Shown here: positions 37,133 to 47,309 of the stretch, piece after piece | How positions within the stretch are numbered: the stretch's first letter is position 1 | How the letters are laid out: the number at the start of each line of letters is the position of its first letter | Notes under the pieces: model-generated | Told to the model about the DNA's origin: nothing | The model's input: only the letters and a program-made list of their open reading frames with translations | The model's database searches: none | Program-made: the position numbers and the translations under genes | Assembly: GCF_008711465.1 (NCBI RefSeq) | Contig: NZ_VXKQ01000018.1 | Location: 1-64,000, forward strand | Source: Francisella sp. SYW-9 | GTDB lineage: Bacteria > Pseudomonadota > Gammaproteobacteria > Francisellales > Francisellaceae | Length of the DNA stretch: 64,000 bases | Reading direction: 5' to 3'

Positions 37133-38647
37133 ATGTCAGAAATGAATAAAGGAAGTATGCGAGCTCCTTTTTGGGTCTTGTGGACTCTTGAGCTATGGGA
37201 GAGGTTTGGATTTTATGGTTTACAAGCTATATTAGCAGTTTACTTTACGAAGCGTTTGGGCTTTAATGAAGGTGATTCTATGCTAATTTTTGGCTCTTTC
37301 TCTGCACTTTTATATGGAGGACCTTTAATAGGTGGTTGGATAGGTGATAACTATTTAGGTGCAAAAAGAACTGTTGCAGTAGGGGCGACAATTTTATTCT
37401 TATCATATTTATGTTTAAGCTTATCATCATCTATAGCTGGTACGTTTGATGTAAATAGTACATCTGTAGTTCTTTACTCTCTAGCAGGTGTTGCAATTGG
37501 TGGAGGTCTATTTAAGCCAAACCCTACTTCATTAATCTCAAAGCTTTTCAAAAAAGGAGATCCTGCACAGGATGGTGCTATTACTCTTTATTATATGGCT
37601 ATTAACATAGGTTCATTTTTCTCAATGTTAATGACTCCTGTTATAGCTGTGAAATATGGTTATACACATGCATTTTTGGTTTCTGCTGTGGGTATGTTTT
37701 TAGGTTTATTGTGTTATACGGTTTTTTATTCTAAGATGGCTCATATTTCTAGTGAAGCAGGACTTAAAAAGTTTAGTTTTAGTAAGCTATTTGTGGTTCT
37801 AATTGGTTGTATAATAGGTATTGCTATTATTGGTAATATTCTTGAGAACACTGAAGTTTGTAGAATAATAGTAACTATTATTGCTGTATTAGCTATTATA
37901 TATTTCTTTGTGAAAATGGGACAACAGAATTCTCATGAAAGAAAGAGAATGTTTGTTGCATTTATTTTGATTATACAGGGCGTGATATTTTTTGTATTAT
38001 ATCAACAAATGCCTACATCTTTGAACTTCTTCGCTATTAATAACGTTGATAAGTCTTTCTTAGGCTTAACAATACAACCAGAGCAATGGCAGGTACTAAA
38101 TCCTTTAGTTATTGTTATAATGTCACCAATTTTATCTGTATGGTATAAAAAAGTTCCAGGAACTCATATTACGAAGTTCTGTATTGGTATGACACTTTGT
38201 GCATTAGCATTCTTAGTATTATATCTTCCTCAATTTACTACTTCTAATGGTATTGTATCTGGATGGTGGCTAGTACTTAGCTATTGGTTACAGTCAACTG
38301 GCGAGCTATTAATATCTGCTCTTGGTTTATCGATGGTTGCTGAGCTTTTCCCTTCAAAGATGGGTGGTTTTGCACAAGGTGTGTGGTTGATTACAACAAT
38401 GGTTGCTGGACCTATTGGTGGTTTTGTAGGCGCATTAACAGCTCCTCCAGCAGGACAACACTTTACTAAGCTACAAAGTATCGCGGTTTATGGTCATGTA
38501 TTCTTAGTTATAGGTATTGTAGTCGTTGTAATTGCTATCATTATGTGGGCAATACGTGGTTGGTTAAATAAAATAATAAATAGTACTTCAGATTATGTGC
38601 AAACTTTACATAATCCTAATGAAGAAACAGCAAGCCTAATTAAATAA
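37133..38647 (+). CDS. POT/PTR-family proton-coupled peptide transporter (second of a tandem pair)
   Basis: 504 residues, with the same layout as the first copy at 35291-36811: ELWERFGFYGLQ with the ExxER motif, the GGPLIGGWIGDNYLGAKR loop and YYMAINIGSF. By eye about 70 percent of residues agree over the whole length; differences cluster in the loops and in the C-terminal tail. A GTAAGGAAAATTAAG-type upstream gives a usable ribosome site. Divergence between the copies suggests different peptide preferences or regulation. It is followed by uvrD after 69 bases. Confidence 0.92.
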   Translation: MSEMNKGSMRAPFWVLWTLELWERFGFYGLQAILAVYFTKRLGFNEGDSMLIFGSFSALLYGGPLIGGWIGDNYLGAKRTVAVGATILFLSYLCLSLSSSIAGTFDVNSTSVVLYSLAGVAIGGGLFKPNPTSLISKLFKKGDPAQDGAITLYYMAINIGSFFSMLMTPVIAVKYGYTHAFLVSAVGMFLGLLCYTVFYSKMAHISSEAGLKKFSFSKLFVVLIGCIIGIAIIGNILENTEVCRIIVTIIAVLAIIYFFVKMGQQNSHERKRMFVAFILIIQGVIFFVLYQQMPTSLNFFAINNVDKSFLGLTIQPEQWQVLNPLVIVIMSPILSVWYKKVPGTHITKFCIGMTLCALAFLVLYLPQFTTSNGIVSGWWLVLSYWLQSTGELLISALGLSMVAELFPSKMGGFAQGVWLITTMVAGPIGGFVGALTAPPAGQHFTKLQSIAVYGHVFLVIGIVVVVIAIIMWAIRGWLNKIINSTSDYVQTLHNPNEETASLIK

Positions 38648-38716
38648 TAAAAGTCTCAATTAATCTTCCAATTTTTTGTTAAAATACTTTCAGCTATTTA
38701 AAAAAATGTAATTCTA

Positions 38717-40945
38717 ATGTTTAATAAAATTTTATCAGGATTAAATCCTCAACAACAAAAAGCAACCTTGCTAGAAGATCGTAATTCTTTAATATTGGCA
38801 GGTGCTGGTAGTGGTAAGACAAAGGTCCTTACATCTCGAATAGCTTATCTTTGTCAAAATAAAGGTGTAGCTATAGATAATATCTTAGCTGTAACGTTTA
38901 CTAATAAGGCTGCTAGAGAGATCCAACAGCGTGTTGAGAGTATGTTAGGTATATCGACATTTGGTATGTGGATAGGAACTTTTCATGGTATTGCGCATAG
39001 ACTATTACGTAAGCATGCTCATGAGCTAGGATTAGATAAGAACTTTAGGATTTTAGATCAAGATGAACAAGCACAACTTATAAAAAGAGTTATAAAAGAT
39101 TTGGGTTTAGATGATAAAAAATATCCTCCTAAGCTATTACAGAACTTTATAAATAAGCAAAAAGATAAGGCTATACGTAGTAATAAACTTGCTAATCAAT
39201 ATGATGCAAACTATAGTCATATTTATAAGGCGTATGAAGAACGCTTGCTGTTAGATAACGCTTTAGATTTTGCAGATCTTCTTTTGTATTTATATGAACT
39301 TTTTTCTTTAAATGAACAATTAAGAGAATATTATCAAAGTTTATTTAAGTATATTCTTATTGATGAGTTTCAAGATACTAACCAAGTGCAATATATGTGG
39401 TTAAAACTTTTAGCTACAGATAACAATTATACTATGGCTGTTGGTGATGATGACCAGTCAATATATGGCTGGCGTGGCGCAGTTGTTGATAATATTCATA
39501 ATTATGTCAAAGATATCAATAATGTTGAGGTTATAAAATTAGAGCAAAATTATCGCTCAACCAAAAATATCCTAAAAGCTGCAAACTCTGTAATTAAGAA
39601 TAATGATAACAGAATGTCAAAAGAGCTTTGGTCAGCAGCTGAAGAGGGTGAAAAGGTCGAGATTTATTGTGCGGTAAATGAACGTGATGAAGCTAAGTAT
39701 ATTATTGAGAAAGTTCGTAATCTATATTCACAAGGTGTTGATTATAGTGATGTTGCAATATTATATCGCTCTAACTATCTTTCACGTGTTCTAGAGGAAA
39801 GCTTTATATATGCGAGTATTCCTTATAGAATTTATGGAGGTTTTAAGTTCTTTGATAGGGCTGAAATTAAAGATGCGTTAGCATATTTGAGACTAGCTGT
39901 AACAAATAATGATAATTTAGCTTTTGAAAGGATTATTAATACTCCAACTAGAGGTATAGGCAATAAGACTCTAGAAACTATTAGAAACTTTGCTCAAATA
40001 AACTCGATCTCATATTGGCAAGCTACAGTTGAAGTAATTCAAAGAGAGCTTGTAACCAAAAGGACGGCAGGACTATTATTTAAATTCATAGAATTAATTA
40101 ATGAGATATTTAGCCAAATTAGCGATCTAAGTTTAGATAAGTTACTTGAGTATGTGATTAATAAAAGTGGTTTATTAGCTTCTTATGAAGAAAAAAACAC
40201 AGAAAAAGATCGCCAGAAAATAGATAACTTAAAAGAGCTTATAAGTGCAGCAAAAGACTTTGAACCACAGATAGAGCTACTTGATGATAATACAGATATC
40301 TTACAAGACTTTTTGTCATTTGCTGTACTAGAAGCTGGAGATATGCAAGCAGATGAAACTGTAGATAGCGTTCAACTAATGACTATCCATGCGTCAAAAG
40401 GACTAGAGTTCAAATATGTATTTATGGTAGCTGCTGAAGAGGGGGTCTTCCCTCCAAGTTCTATTATTAATGCAGAAGAAGCTTTCGATAGTAAGCGTTC
40501 TAAAAAAATGCAGGAAAAACTAGCAGAAGAAAGAAGACTTTTTTATGTGGCAATAACAAGAGCTATGAAAGCTTTGACTATTAGTTATGCTCAAGTGCGT
40601 AATATATTTGGTCGTAGTAGTTTTCAGGTAAAATCTCGTTTTTTAACTGAAATAGATGACGAGCATCTAAGTGAAGGTAAAACTCATACTATAGATAAAC
40701 CAAAATCCAAGATAAGACAAAAATCTAACTTTGGTGTTTCGGCGTTTGATTTCCTTAAATCTAACAATAGTGCTCGAGGTAGTAGCTTTAAGCCTGGTGA
40801 TAGAGTCTATCATAAGGTCTTTGGTAAGGGAGTATTTGTTAAGTCTCAAGCACAAGGGTCAAAAGAATTCTTTACAGTAGATTTTGGTAGTGATGTTGGT
40901 CAGAAAATTCTTTTAGCAGATATTGCAAACTTAGTGAAGATCTAG
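38717..40945 (+). CDS. uvrD: ATP-dependent DNA helicase UvrD (superfamily 1A)
   Basis: 3'-5' helicase for nucleotide excision and mismatch repair; 742 residues (E. coli UvrD 720). Motifs: Walker A GAGSGKT (29-35), motif II DEFQDTN, motif III DDDQSIYGWRGA, motif V HASKGLEF, and VAITRAMKALTIS (motif VI). The C-terminal Tudor-like element (GDRVYHKVFGKGVF ... VDFG) is the UvrD/PcrA tail, which sets it apart from Rep. The gene is alone. Confidence 0.93.
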   Translation: MFNKILSGLNPQQQKATLLEDRNSLILAGAGSGKTKVLTSRIAYLCQNKGVAIDNILAVTFTNKAAREIQQRVESMLGISTFGMWIGTFHGIAHRLLRKHAHELGLDKNFRILDQDEQAQLIKRVIKDLGLDDKKYPPKLLQNFINKQKDKAIRSNKLANQYDANYSHIYKAYEERLLLDNALDFADLLLYLYELFSLNEQLREYYQSLFKYILIDEFQDTNQVQYMWLKLLATDNNYTMAVGDDDQSIYGWRGAVVDNIHNYVKDINNVEVIKLEQNYRSTKNILKAANSVIKNNDNRMSKELWSAAEEGEKVEIYCAVNERDEAKYIIEKVRNLYSQGVDYSDVAILYRSNYLSRVLEESFIYASIPYRIYGGFKFFDRAEIKDALAYLRLAVTNNDNLAFERIINTPTRGIGNKTLETIRNFAQINSISYWQATVEVIQRELVTKRTAGLLFKFIELINEIFSQISDLSLDKLLEYVINKSGLLASYEEKNTEKDRQKIDNLKELISAAKDFEPQIELLDDNTDILQDFLSFAVLEAGDMQADETVDSVQLMTIHASKGLEFKYVFMVAAEEGVFPPSSIINAEEAFDSKRSKKMQEKLAEERRLFYVAITRAMKALTISYAQVRNIFGRSSFQVKSRFLTEIDDEHLSEGKTHTIDKPKSKIRQKSNFGVSAFDFLKSNNSARGSSFKPGDRVYHKVFGKGVFVKSQAQGSKEFFTVDFGSDVGQKILLADIANLVKI

Positions 40946-40997
40946 ATTTTATAGATCAAATCATGCTAATTGTTTAACACTGATTAAAGATTATTTT

Positions 40998-41035
40998 AAT
41001 ATCATTTATTGATCAATCGTTCAGTAAGTGATATT
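40998..41035. promoter_or_regulatory. Inverted repeat, possible operator for the HlyD/FUSC pair
   Basis: Arms AATATCATTTA (40998-41008) and TAAGTGATATT (41025-41035) pair with one T/G wobble and enclose a TTGATCAA palindrome with the trailing TCGTTCAG. It lies 46 bases before the HlyD start, where a dimeric repressor (TetR or MarR type) would bind. No regulator gene is adjacent. Confidence 0.4.
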
Positions 41036-41080
41036 ATAGCTAATTATCTTAAAGTTGATTTAATTTAAATTTCTAAAATC

Positions 41081-42055
41081 ATGAAATATAAGAAGCCCCT
41101 TATAAAAATTATATTAATCATTGTAGGACTATTTATTATCTATGAGATATATACTATTTATGATAGTGCGTTTGCCAGAGATGCATATTTATATAGCGAT
41201 ATATCTAGAGTTAATTCTAAAGTTAGTGGTCAGGTTCTTAAAGTTAATATCAGTGATGGAGATTTAGTTAAAAAGGGAGATGTTTTATTTGAACTGGATT
41301 GTAAAGATGAAAAACTAAAAAGAAATACAGTACAGGCAAATATAAACTTTCAGGAAAATTATAGGAAAAGTTTATTTACATCTCTTAAATTAGCAGAAGA
41401 AACCTATAAAAATGCACAAGCAAGTTTAGAGTTATCCAACCGAGATATTGCAAGATATAAGGGGTTAGTTAAGGAAAAGGCTATTTCTGATGTTGAATAT
41501 GCAATAAAAATGCATAAGTATATTGATCAGCAAACAAATCTTTTAAAGGCAAGGCAAGCAGTCCAGAAAGTAACATCTAATTTAATTAACACTAGTGATC
41601 AGATTAAAATTTTAGAAACACAAGAAAAACAAATTGACAACCAAATTGATGAATGTAAAGTTAGAGCAAAAATAACAGGTAAAGTAACAAACTTTAGATT
41701 AACCCAAGGAGATTATGTTACAAAAGGAAAATCTTTATTCTCAATTATTGATAATCAAGATTGGAAAGTTATTGCAAATGTTAAAGAGTCATATTTATCT
41801 TCTGTAAAAGTAGGGCAAAAGGTTAGGATAACAACTAGCTTAACTGGTTTACATTTTTTAACAGGTACGGTTATACATAAGGATATAGCTATAAGCAAGC
41901 CTGAATATAGTAAAAATACTGCTTTACCAGACATTGATCCAAATGTTGATTGGATTAAGTTAGATAAACGTTTCCCTGTTATAATTAGAGTCGATAAAAC
42001 TGATTTAAGTAAGGACTTCTCGGTAGGGGCAGATGCTCATGTCTGGTTTATTTAA
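41081..42055 (+). CDS. HlyD-family secretion adaptor (EmrA/AaeA-like)
   Basis: 324 residues. An N-terminal anchor helix (about 8-22) is followed by a biotinyl-lipoyl half (VNSKVSGQVLKVNISDGD, 44-61), a long coiled-coil hairpin (about 75-190), the second half (CKVRAKITGKVTNFRLTQGDYV) and a beta-barrel domain. It is the periplasmic adaptor of an efflux pair with the FUSC membrane protein that overlaps it by 23 bases, like AaeA/AaeB, which exports aromatic acids. The substrate here is unknown. The first gene of the pair lies behind an inverted repeat. Confidence 0.85.
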   Translation: MKYKKPLIKIILIIVGLFIIYEIYTIYDSAFARDAYLYSDISRVNSKVSGQVLKVNISDGDLVKKGDVLFELDCKDEKLKRNTVQANINFQENYRKSLFTSLKLAEETYKNAQASLELSNRDIARYKGLVKEKAISDVEYAIKMHKYIDQQTNLLKARQAVQKVTSNLINTSDQIKILETQEKQIDNQIDECKVRAKITGKVTNFRLTQGDYVTKGKSLFSIIDNQDWKVIANVKESYLSSVKVGQKVRITTSLTGLHFLTGTVIHKDIAISKPEYSKNTALPDIDPNVDWIKLDKRFPVIIRVDKTDLSKDFSVGADAHVWFI

Positions 42056-43046
42056 AGAATTATTTTATATAGAGTATTCTGATTTAAATCTAAAGATTTC
42101 AATTGTTGGAGCTATACTTTGTTTGATAAGTATATTTACCTGTATAGCTCTACATGTGGAAAATCCTTTTTGGGCAGCGCCTCCAGTTTTAGCTGTTGTA
42201 AGTCCAAATCTTAATGTAATTATATATAAGGCACCTAGAAGGCTTTTAGGAACTATTATAGGTAGCTTAGTAGCATTTTTTATAGTTATAACTTTTTCAA
42301 ATGTCCCATTTTTTGCTTTAATAATAGTTTTATTTATAGGGGCTATAATTCTATATTTATCAAAGGTTACTACAGAAAATTACTTAGGTTTATTTCTCTC
42401 TATTCATATCTTGTTTCTAGGGATTGCTCTTGTGTTTGATCCTACTATGGGTTATAAGGTTGCTGAAGATAGACTTATTGCTAATGTCATCGGTATAGTT
42501 TTGACATGTATAGTTTTTTATTTTATCTATAGAGTGCCTAGAGGAGCGAAAGTTAGTCCTAATAGGCTATCTAAGCAGGAAAGTCTCTTATATGTATTTA
42601 CTTTAATCACATCAATTATACTAGCAGTAGTTGTATGGGAGATATTTAAAGTTCCAGGAGGTTCTTTGAATATGATTATCTCAATAATTACTATAGCAGG
42701 TATTAATGATAGTTCTAGTTTACTTAAAGGGAAACAAAGGTTATTTGGCTGTCTTTTTGGGATTTGTGCCGCATTTATTTCTATTGCTTTATCAACAATT
42801 AGTATTGTTTTATTTCTCCTCAGCTGTTTTTGCTTCCTTGTTATATTCTCATATTATAATTTATCGCATAAAAAACATACATATGGCGGTATACAAGCTG
42901 TTATGGGCTTAGTTATAATGTGTTTTCCCCATGCAAGTATGGAGATATCTGTTTCAGAGGGGTTTTATAGAGCTCTAGGGGTTTTATTAGGGGTTATTAT
43001 TGTAGATCTTGTCTTTAAGACTTTTAGATACGTTTTTGAGAAATAG
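42033..43046 (+). CDS. FUSC-family (AaeB/fusaric acid resistance-like) membrane protein
   Basis: 337 residues, about half the length of AaeB (655). Two helix bundles with aromatic-acid-exporter-like loops: ENPFWAAPPVLAVVSPN ... KAPRRLLGTIIGS in the first and MIISIITIAGIN ... KGKQRLFGCLFGI in the second. The second repeats the K..RRL/QRLFG..G pattern, so the two halves look like an internal repeat. The start overlaps the HlyD gene by 23 bases. ATGs at 42033 and 42039 are both possible, and an AGGGG site fits the second better. It is convergent with the next MFS gene (5 bases). Confidence 0.8.
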   Translation: MLMSGLFKELFYIEYSDLNLKISIVGAILCLISIFTCIALHVENPFWAAPPVLAVVSPNLNVIIYKAPRRLLGTIIGSLVAFFIVITFSNVPFFALIIVLFIGAIILYLSKVTTENYLGLFLSIHILFLGIALVFDPTMGYKVAEDRLIANVIGIVLTCIVFYFIYRVPRGAKVSPNRLSKQESLLYVFTLITSIILAVVVWEIFKVPGGSLNMIISIITIAGINDSSSLLKGKQRLFGCLFGICAAFISIALSTISIVLFLLSCFCFLVIFSYYNLSHKKHTYGGIQAVMGLVIMCFPHASMEISVSEGFYRALGVLLGVIIVDLVFKTFRYVFEK

Positions 43047-43051
43047 TAACT

Positions 43052-44254
43052 CTATGAGGCATGATTAATATTTTTAACCATTTGTTGTAGCACGATAAAA
43101 GCAAGAAGTAGACAAGCTATAAATATTGTAGTTATACTAATATTTGCTTGGATATTTATTAAATTACCTACATCAATAGATGACCCGACCACAAGCTGAC
43201 CTATTTCAATAACTAATGTTATAATCATATTTGTTAGAGCGACACCTATCGCTGCAAAGTTCTTTGGACATATCTTATTAAAGTAATACCAGACCAGAAC
43301 TTGTGATGCTGAAAACATACCAAATATAAATGTAATTATTATTGCTGAGTTTTTAAATATTCCTAAGTTTATTAGTATACAAGCTATACCTACACCAAGT
43401 ATCGAGATATTAATTATATTTTTACCATCAAATTTATTACAAAGTAGAGTTTTAATTGGAGAGAATATAATCCAGCCTATAAATATTGATGTAATAAGTG
43501 TCGTTGAAAATATATCGCCAAAGCCATATGACTGTTTAAAATATAAGAGTCCATATTGAGAGGTTAAAACTACAGTTGGTACATATAGTAGCCCTCCCCA
43601 TACCGCATTTTGCCAAAGACTTTTATTTTTTATGAGCTGTTTACTTACTTCAAATATCTGGTTAAATTTTGGCATCAAAGAAATTGAGTATCTTTCTTTG
43701 GGTAAAGCTATAAAGAACAGTAAGGCTAAAGGAAAGGCTATAATTCCAGAGTAGATAAATATATTTATCCAGGAAGTATCATAACTAGATATTAAAACAC
43801 TAATATTTTGAGAAAAAGCTGCTGCTAATGTGCCTAGTGAAATAACAAAGCTTGTAATTATAGAAAAATATTTAGGATTAAGATTCTCTAGAGTTAACTT
43901 TAGAACACCAATAAATGCAAATGATGATCCTACACCTACCAGAAGCCTACCAAAGAGAGCTAACTCATAGCCTCCTGATATAAAAATTACATTCCCAATT
44001 CCACAAATTATTGTTGCAAAGATAAGAATTTTTTTACTTCCAAATCTATCAAGTAATATTCCGGCAGGTATTTGCATCAGAAGGTATGTAATGTTGTAGC
44101 TAGATACTAAAAATGAAAATCCAACGTGAGTTGATATATTAAAATATTGGACTATTTGTTCTTGGTAAACACCGGTTAGTATTCTTAAGAAGAATTCATA
44201 ACAATAAAAGCTTATGCCAATAAATAGTATAAGTGATAATCGTAATTGTTGCAT
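43052..44254 (-). CDS. MFS transporter of the Pht/Fpt type
   Basis: 400 residues and twelve helices. The N-terminus ISFYCYEFFLRILTG and LMQIPAGILLDRFGSKK (motif A) match the two other Fpt-like carriers in the window. It is divergent from the carrier at 44533, with a 278-base gap carrying an inverted repeat, so both may share control. Known members of the family in Francisella import amino acids, and the substrate of this one is not known. Its frame is open with no damaged region. It is convergent with the FUSC gene. Confidence 0.82.
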   Translation of the reverse strand: MQQLRLSLILFIGISFYCYEFFLRILTGVYQEQIVQYFNISTHVGFSFLVSSYNITYLLMQIPAGILLDRFGSKKILIFATIICGIGNVIFISGGYELALFGRLLVGVGSSFAFIGVLKLTLENLNPKYFSIITSFVISLGTLAAAFSQNISVLISSYDTSWINIFIYSGIIAFPLALLFFIALPKERYSISLMPKFNQIFEVSKQLIKNKSLWQNAVWGGLLYVPTVVLTSQYGLLYFKQSYGFGDIFSTTLITSIFIGWIIFSPIKTLLCNKFDGKNIINISILGVGIACILINLGIFKNSAIIITFIFGMFSASQVLVWYYFNKICPKNFAAIGVALTNMIITLVIEIGQLVVGSSIDVGNLINIQANISITTIFIACLLLAFIVLQQMVKNINHAS

Positions 44255-44292
44255 TATGTCGTATATAAATTAGTTTATTAAGGTTAAATCTA

Positions 44293-44342
44293 TACTTTTA
44301 TGCCTTATTTGTCTAATTAACTTTTGTTAACTCATAAAAGTA
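44293..44342. repeat. 10-bp inverted repeat between two divergent MFS genes
   Basis: TACTTTTATG (44293-44302) and CATAAAAGTA (44333-44342) are perfect and 30 bases apart, in the gap between two divergent Fpt-like genes. It may be a shared operator. The other 220 bases of the gap show no gene. Confidence 0.4.
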
Positions 44343-44532
44343 ATAGCTGAAAAAAATTAATAAAAACATCATGCTTTCGAAATATAAATTTAATTTAAAA
44401 TCAGGAGAAAAAAAAGATTTAACATAAGTTATAAAATAAGTGCTAAATCAGCAGTTATATAAGTACTATTTTATTTACATAATTATAGTTTTAACGCATA
44501 ATTTTCTAAATTAATCACTAATTTTTCAGTCT

Positions 44533-45756
44533 ATGCAGAAGATAACTAAAATTGGCTTTACTATATGGTTTATTTGTGCGTTTTTTTATGCTCTTGAGTT
44601 TATTGTTAGAGCTTCAGGGAATTCTTTATATAATAGTTTTATTATTGCTCCATATCTCCTTAGTCCAGAACAAATTAGTATATTTAGTTCTGCGTTTTAT
44701 TGGGCTTATGTTGCTTCTCAATTACCGGCTGGGATCTTGATTGATAAGTTTGGTATTAAGAAGATTATGCTTGTCAGTACTTTTCTTTTTTCTGTAGGTG
44801 TTTTTATTGCAACAAGAGCTACATCACAAGAGTATCTGATCTTATATAGAGTGCTAGCTGGCGTCGGAGGAGGTTTTGCCTTTTTATGTGCCTTAAAAGC
44901 GATTGCGATTTGGTTGCCAAAAAGGACATTTCCATTATTTACAGGTGCTACACAAATGCTAATGTATGGAGCTGGTACAATTACTGGCTTACCACTGGTT
45001 ATTTTAGCAAATCACTATAGTGTCCAAGTAATTATGTCAGCTATATTAATAGTCTCAGTATTATTGTTCTTGAGCGTTGTGTTTTTTATACCATCAAAAG
45101 AGCCTCATGATCAAAAAGATACTGATGAGCTGGCAGATACACATACAAAGATAGAAGATATTCCAATTGTCTTTAAGATTAAACAGATTTTACTTAATGG
45201 ATTCTTTTGTTTTACTATTTATGGTACAACTGCTTTGTTTGCAGATTTGTGGAGTTACAGGTTCTTAAGTTTAGATGGATATCCTAAAGAGTATGCAGGT
45301 TTAGCTTCTTCTATGATATTTATTGGCATTGCTGTTTTTAGTCCACTATGGGGAGTTGTAGCAACTGTTTTAAATAAACAAAAAATACTACTAACTATAG
45401 CTTCAGCACTGGGGTTTTTCATAGTGATTGCAATTGTATATATGCATGCTGATCCAGTTGTTATGTGTATTTTATGTATTTTATGGGGTGGGATGCAGGC
45501 CGTACATGTATTGAACTTTACAATATTGCGCGCGCATATTAGTCCTTTATATATAGCAACGGGGCTTGCTATGGTGAATCTTTTTATACCTTTAAGTGGT
45601 GCAGTGTTACAACCTTTTGTCGGATATACAGTGTCATTTTTAGATAAAGCAGGGTTTGAGCATTTACAATCTTTCAAATACGCTTTATTAATTCTTCCTG
45701 TACTAATGCTGTTATCAGTTGTATTGTCTCTTTTTATTAAGGAGAAAAAAGCTTAA
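44533..45756 (+). CDS. MFS transporter of the Pht/Fpt type (likely AnsP-position orthologue)
   Basis: 407 residues and twelve helices. FFYALEFIVRASGN near the N-terminus, then SQLPAGILIDKFGIKK (motif A). It lies 49 bases before glpK, the place held in other Francisella by the carrier described as the asparagine importer AnsP. The glp neighbours could tempt a glycerol 3-phosphate reading, but the family and position favour an amino acid. Identification by position and family is inference; I therefore give no symbol. Confidence 0.8.
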   Translation: MQKITKIGFTIWFICAFFYALEFIVRASGNSLYNSFIIAPYLLSPEQISIFSSAFYWAYVASQLPAGILIDKFGIKKIMLVSTFLFSVGVFIATRATSQEYLILYRVLAGVGGGFAFLCALKAIAIWLPKRTFPLFTGATQMLMYGAGTITGLPLVILANHYSVQVIMSAILIVSVLLFLSVVFFIPSKEPHDQKDTDELADTHTKIEDIPIVFKIKQILLNGFFCFTIYGTTALFADLWSYRFLSLDGYPKEYAGLASSMIFIGIAVFSPLWGVVATVLNKQKILLTIASALGFFIVIAIVYMHADPVVMCILCILWGGMQAVHVLNFTILRAHISPLYIATGLAMVNLFIPLSGAVLQPFVGYTVSFLDKAGFEHLQSFKYALLILPVLMLLSVVLSLFIKEKKA

Positions 45757-45805
45757 AATATACCTTAAATCTGTTTTAAATTTTTAAAAAAGGAACACTG
45801 AAATC

Positions 45806-47305
45806 ATGTCAAAAGAGTTTATTTTAGCAGTAGATCAAGGAACAACTAGTTCACGTGCCATTATTTTTGATAAAAAGGGGAATATAAAAAAGATTGCACA
45901 AAAAGAGTTTACGCAAATTTATCCAAAAAGTGGTTGGGTAGAGCATGATGCTATGGAAATCTGGGGAACTCAAAGTGGTGTGATGCGTGAAGCTTTAGAA
46001 TTTGGTCGAGTTAAACCAGATCAAATAGCAGCTATAGGTATAACGAATCAGCGTGAAACAGTTGTTGTTTGGGATAAAGAAACGGGAGATCCTGTCTATA
46101 ATGCTATAGTTTGGCAGTGTCGTCGTACTTCTGATATTTGTGATGAAATTAAAAAAGATCCTGAACTTGTTAAATATATAAAAGAAAATACAGGTCTCGT
46201 TGTTGATGCTTATTTCTCTGGAACTAAAGTTAAATGGATTTTAGATAATGTTGAGGGAGCTAGAGAGAAAGCTAATGCTGGTAAGCTTTTAATGGGTACT
46301 ATAGATACTTGGCTTATCTGGAATTTAACTAGAGGAAGAATTCATGCTACAGATTATAGTAACGCTTCACGCACAATGCTATTTAATATCAATACCTTAG
46401 AGTGGGATAAGAAAATTCTTGAGCATTTAAATATTCCAGAATCAATGCTACCAGAAGTTAAAAACTCAAGTGAAGTTTTTGGTGTGACAGATAGTCATAC
46501 TTTAGGTGGGGCAGAGATCCCTATAGCTGGTGTGGCGGGAGATCAGCATGCGGCTTTATTTGGCCACTGTTGTTTTGATAAAGGTATGGCGAAGAATACT
46601 TATGGAACTGGCTGTTTTGCTTTGATGAATGTTGGTGATAAACCAGTATTTTCTGATGCTGGTCTTCTTACAACTATTGCATGGGCAGAAAATGGCAAGC
46701 CAACTTATGCTTTAGAGGGAAGTGTATTTATCGCTGGAGCAGTTATTCAATGGATAAGAGATGGTTTAGGGCTTGTGCGTTCAGCAGAGGATAGTGAATA
46801 CTATGCGACGAAGATTGATTCAACAAACGGTGTATATTTAGTACCAGCTTTTGTTGGCCTTGGTACGCCATATTGGGATATGTATGCGCGCGGGACAATA
46901 GTCGGTATAACTAGAGATACAAGACGTGAACATATTATTAGAGCAGCACTTGAGGCGATTGCTTATCAAGCAAAAGATGTTTTAGAGTGTATGAAAGAAG
47001 ATACAGGTCTTGATCTTGCAGGTTTGAGAGTTGATGGTGGAGCAGTACAAAATAATTTCTTAATGCAGTTCCAGTCTGATATCTTACAATCTGAAATTTC
47101 AAAACCAAAGATTAATGAAATTACTGGTTTAGGGGCCGTTTTCTTAGCTGGTTTAGCGGTTGGTTTCTGGAAAGATAAAGAAGAGCTTAAGACTATTCTA
47201 ACAACAGAGAAGACTTTTAAACCACAGATAGGTCCTGAAACAGTAGCTCATGATTATAAAGGCTGGAAAAAAGCAGTTGAAAGAAGTAAAGCTTGGATAG
47301 AATAA
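45806..47305 (+). CDS. glpK: Glycerol kinase
   Basis: Phosphorylates glycerol to sn-glycerol 3-phosphate; FGGY-family kinase, 499 residues (E. coli 502). Motifs: [10 protein letters not shown] (10-19), the glycerol-binding [27 protein letters not shown], and [13 protein letters not shown] in the ATP site. Four bases separate it from glpD, with glpF next, a full uptake and use unit. An AAGGA ribosome site precedes the ATG. Confidence 0.97.
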   Translation: MSKEFILAVDQGTTSSRAIIFDKKGNIKKIAQKEFTQIYPKSGWVEHDAMEIWGTQSGVMREALEFGRVKPDQIAAIGITNQRETVVVWDKETGDPVYNAIVWQCRRTSDICDEIKKDPELVKYIKENTGLVVDAYFSGTKVKWILDNVEGAREKANAGKLLMGTIDTWLIWNLTRGRIHATDYSNASRTMLFNINTLEWDKKILEHLNIPESMLPEVKNSSEVFGVTDSHTLGGAEIPIAGVAGDQHAALFGHCCFDKGMAKNTYGTGCFALMNVGDKPVFSDAGLLTTIAWAENGKPTYALEGSVFIAGAVIQWIRDGLGLVRSAEDSEYYATKIDSTNGVYLVPAFVGLGTPYWDMYARGTIVGITRDTRREHIIRAALEAIAYQAKDVLECMKEDTGLDLAGLRVDGGAVQNNFLMQFQSDILQSEISKPKINEITGLGAVFLAGLAVGFWKDKEELKTILTTEKTFKPQIGPETVAHDYKGWKKAVERSKAWIE

Positions 47306-47309
47306 TAAC

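Noticed and set aside
40939-40957. GATCTA/TAGATC hairpin at the end of uvrD as a terminator
   Set aside because: Only six AT-rich pairs, overlapping the stop codon, with no T-tract.
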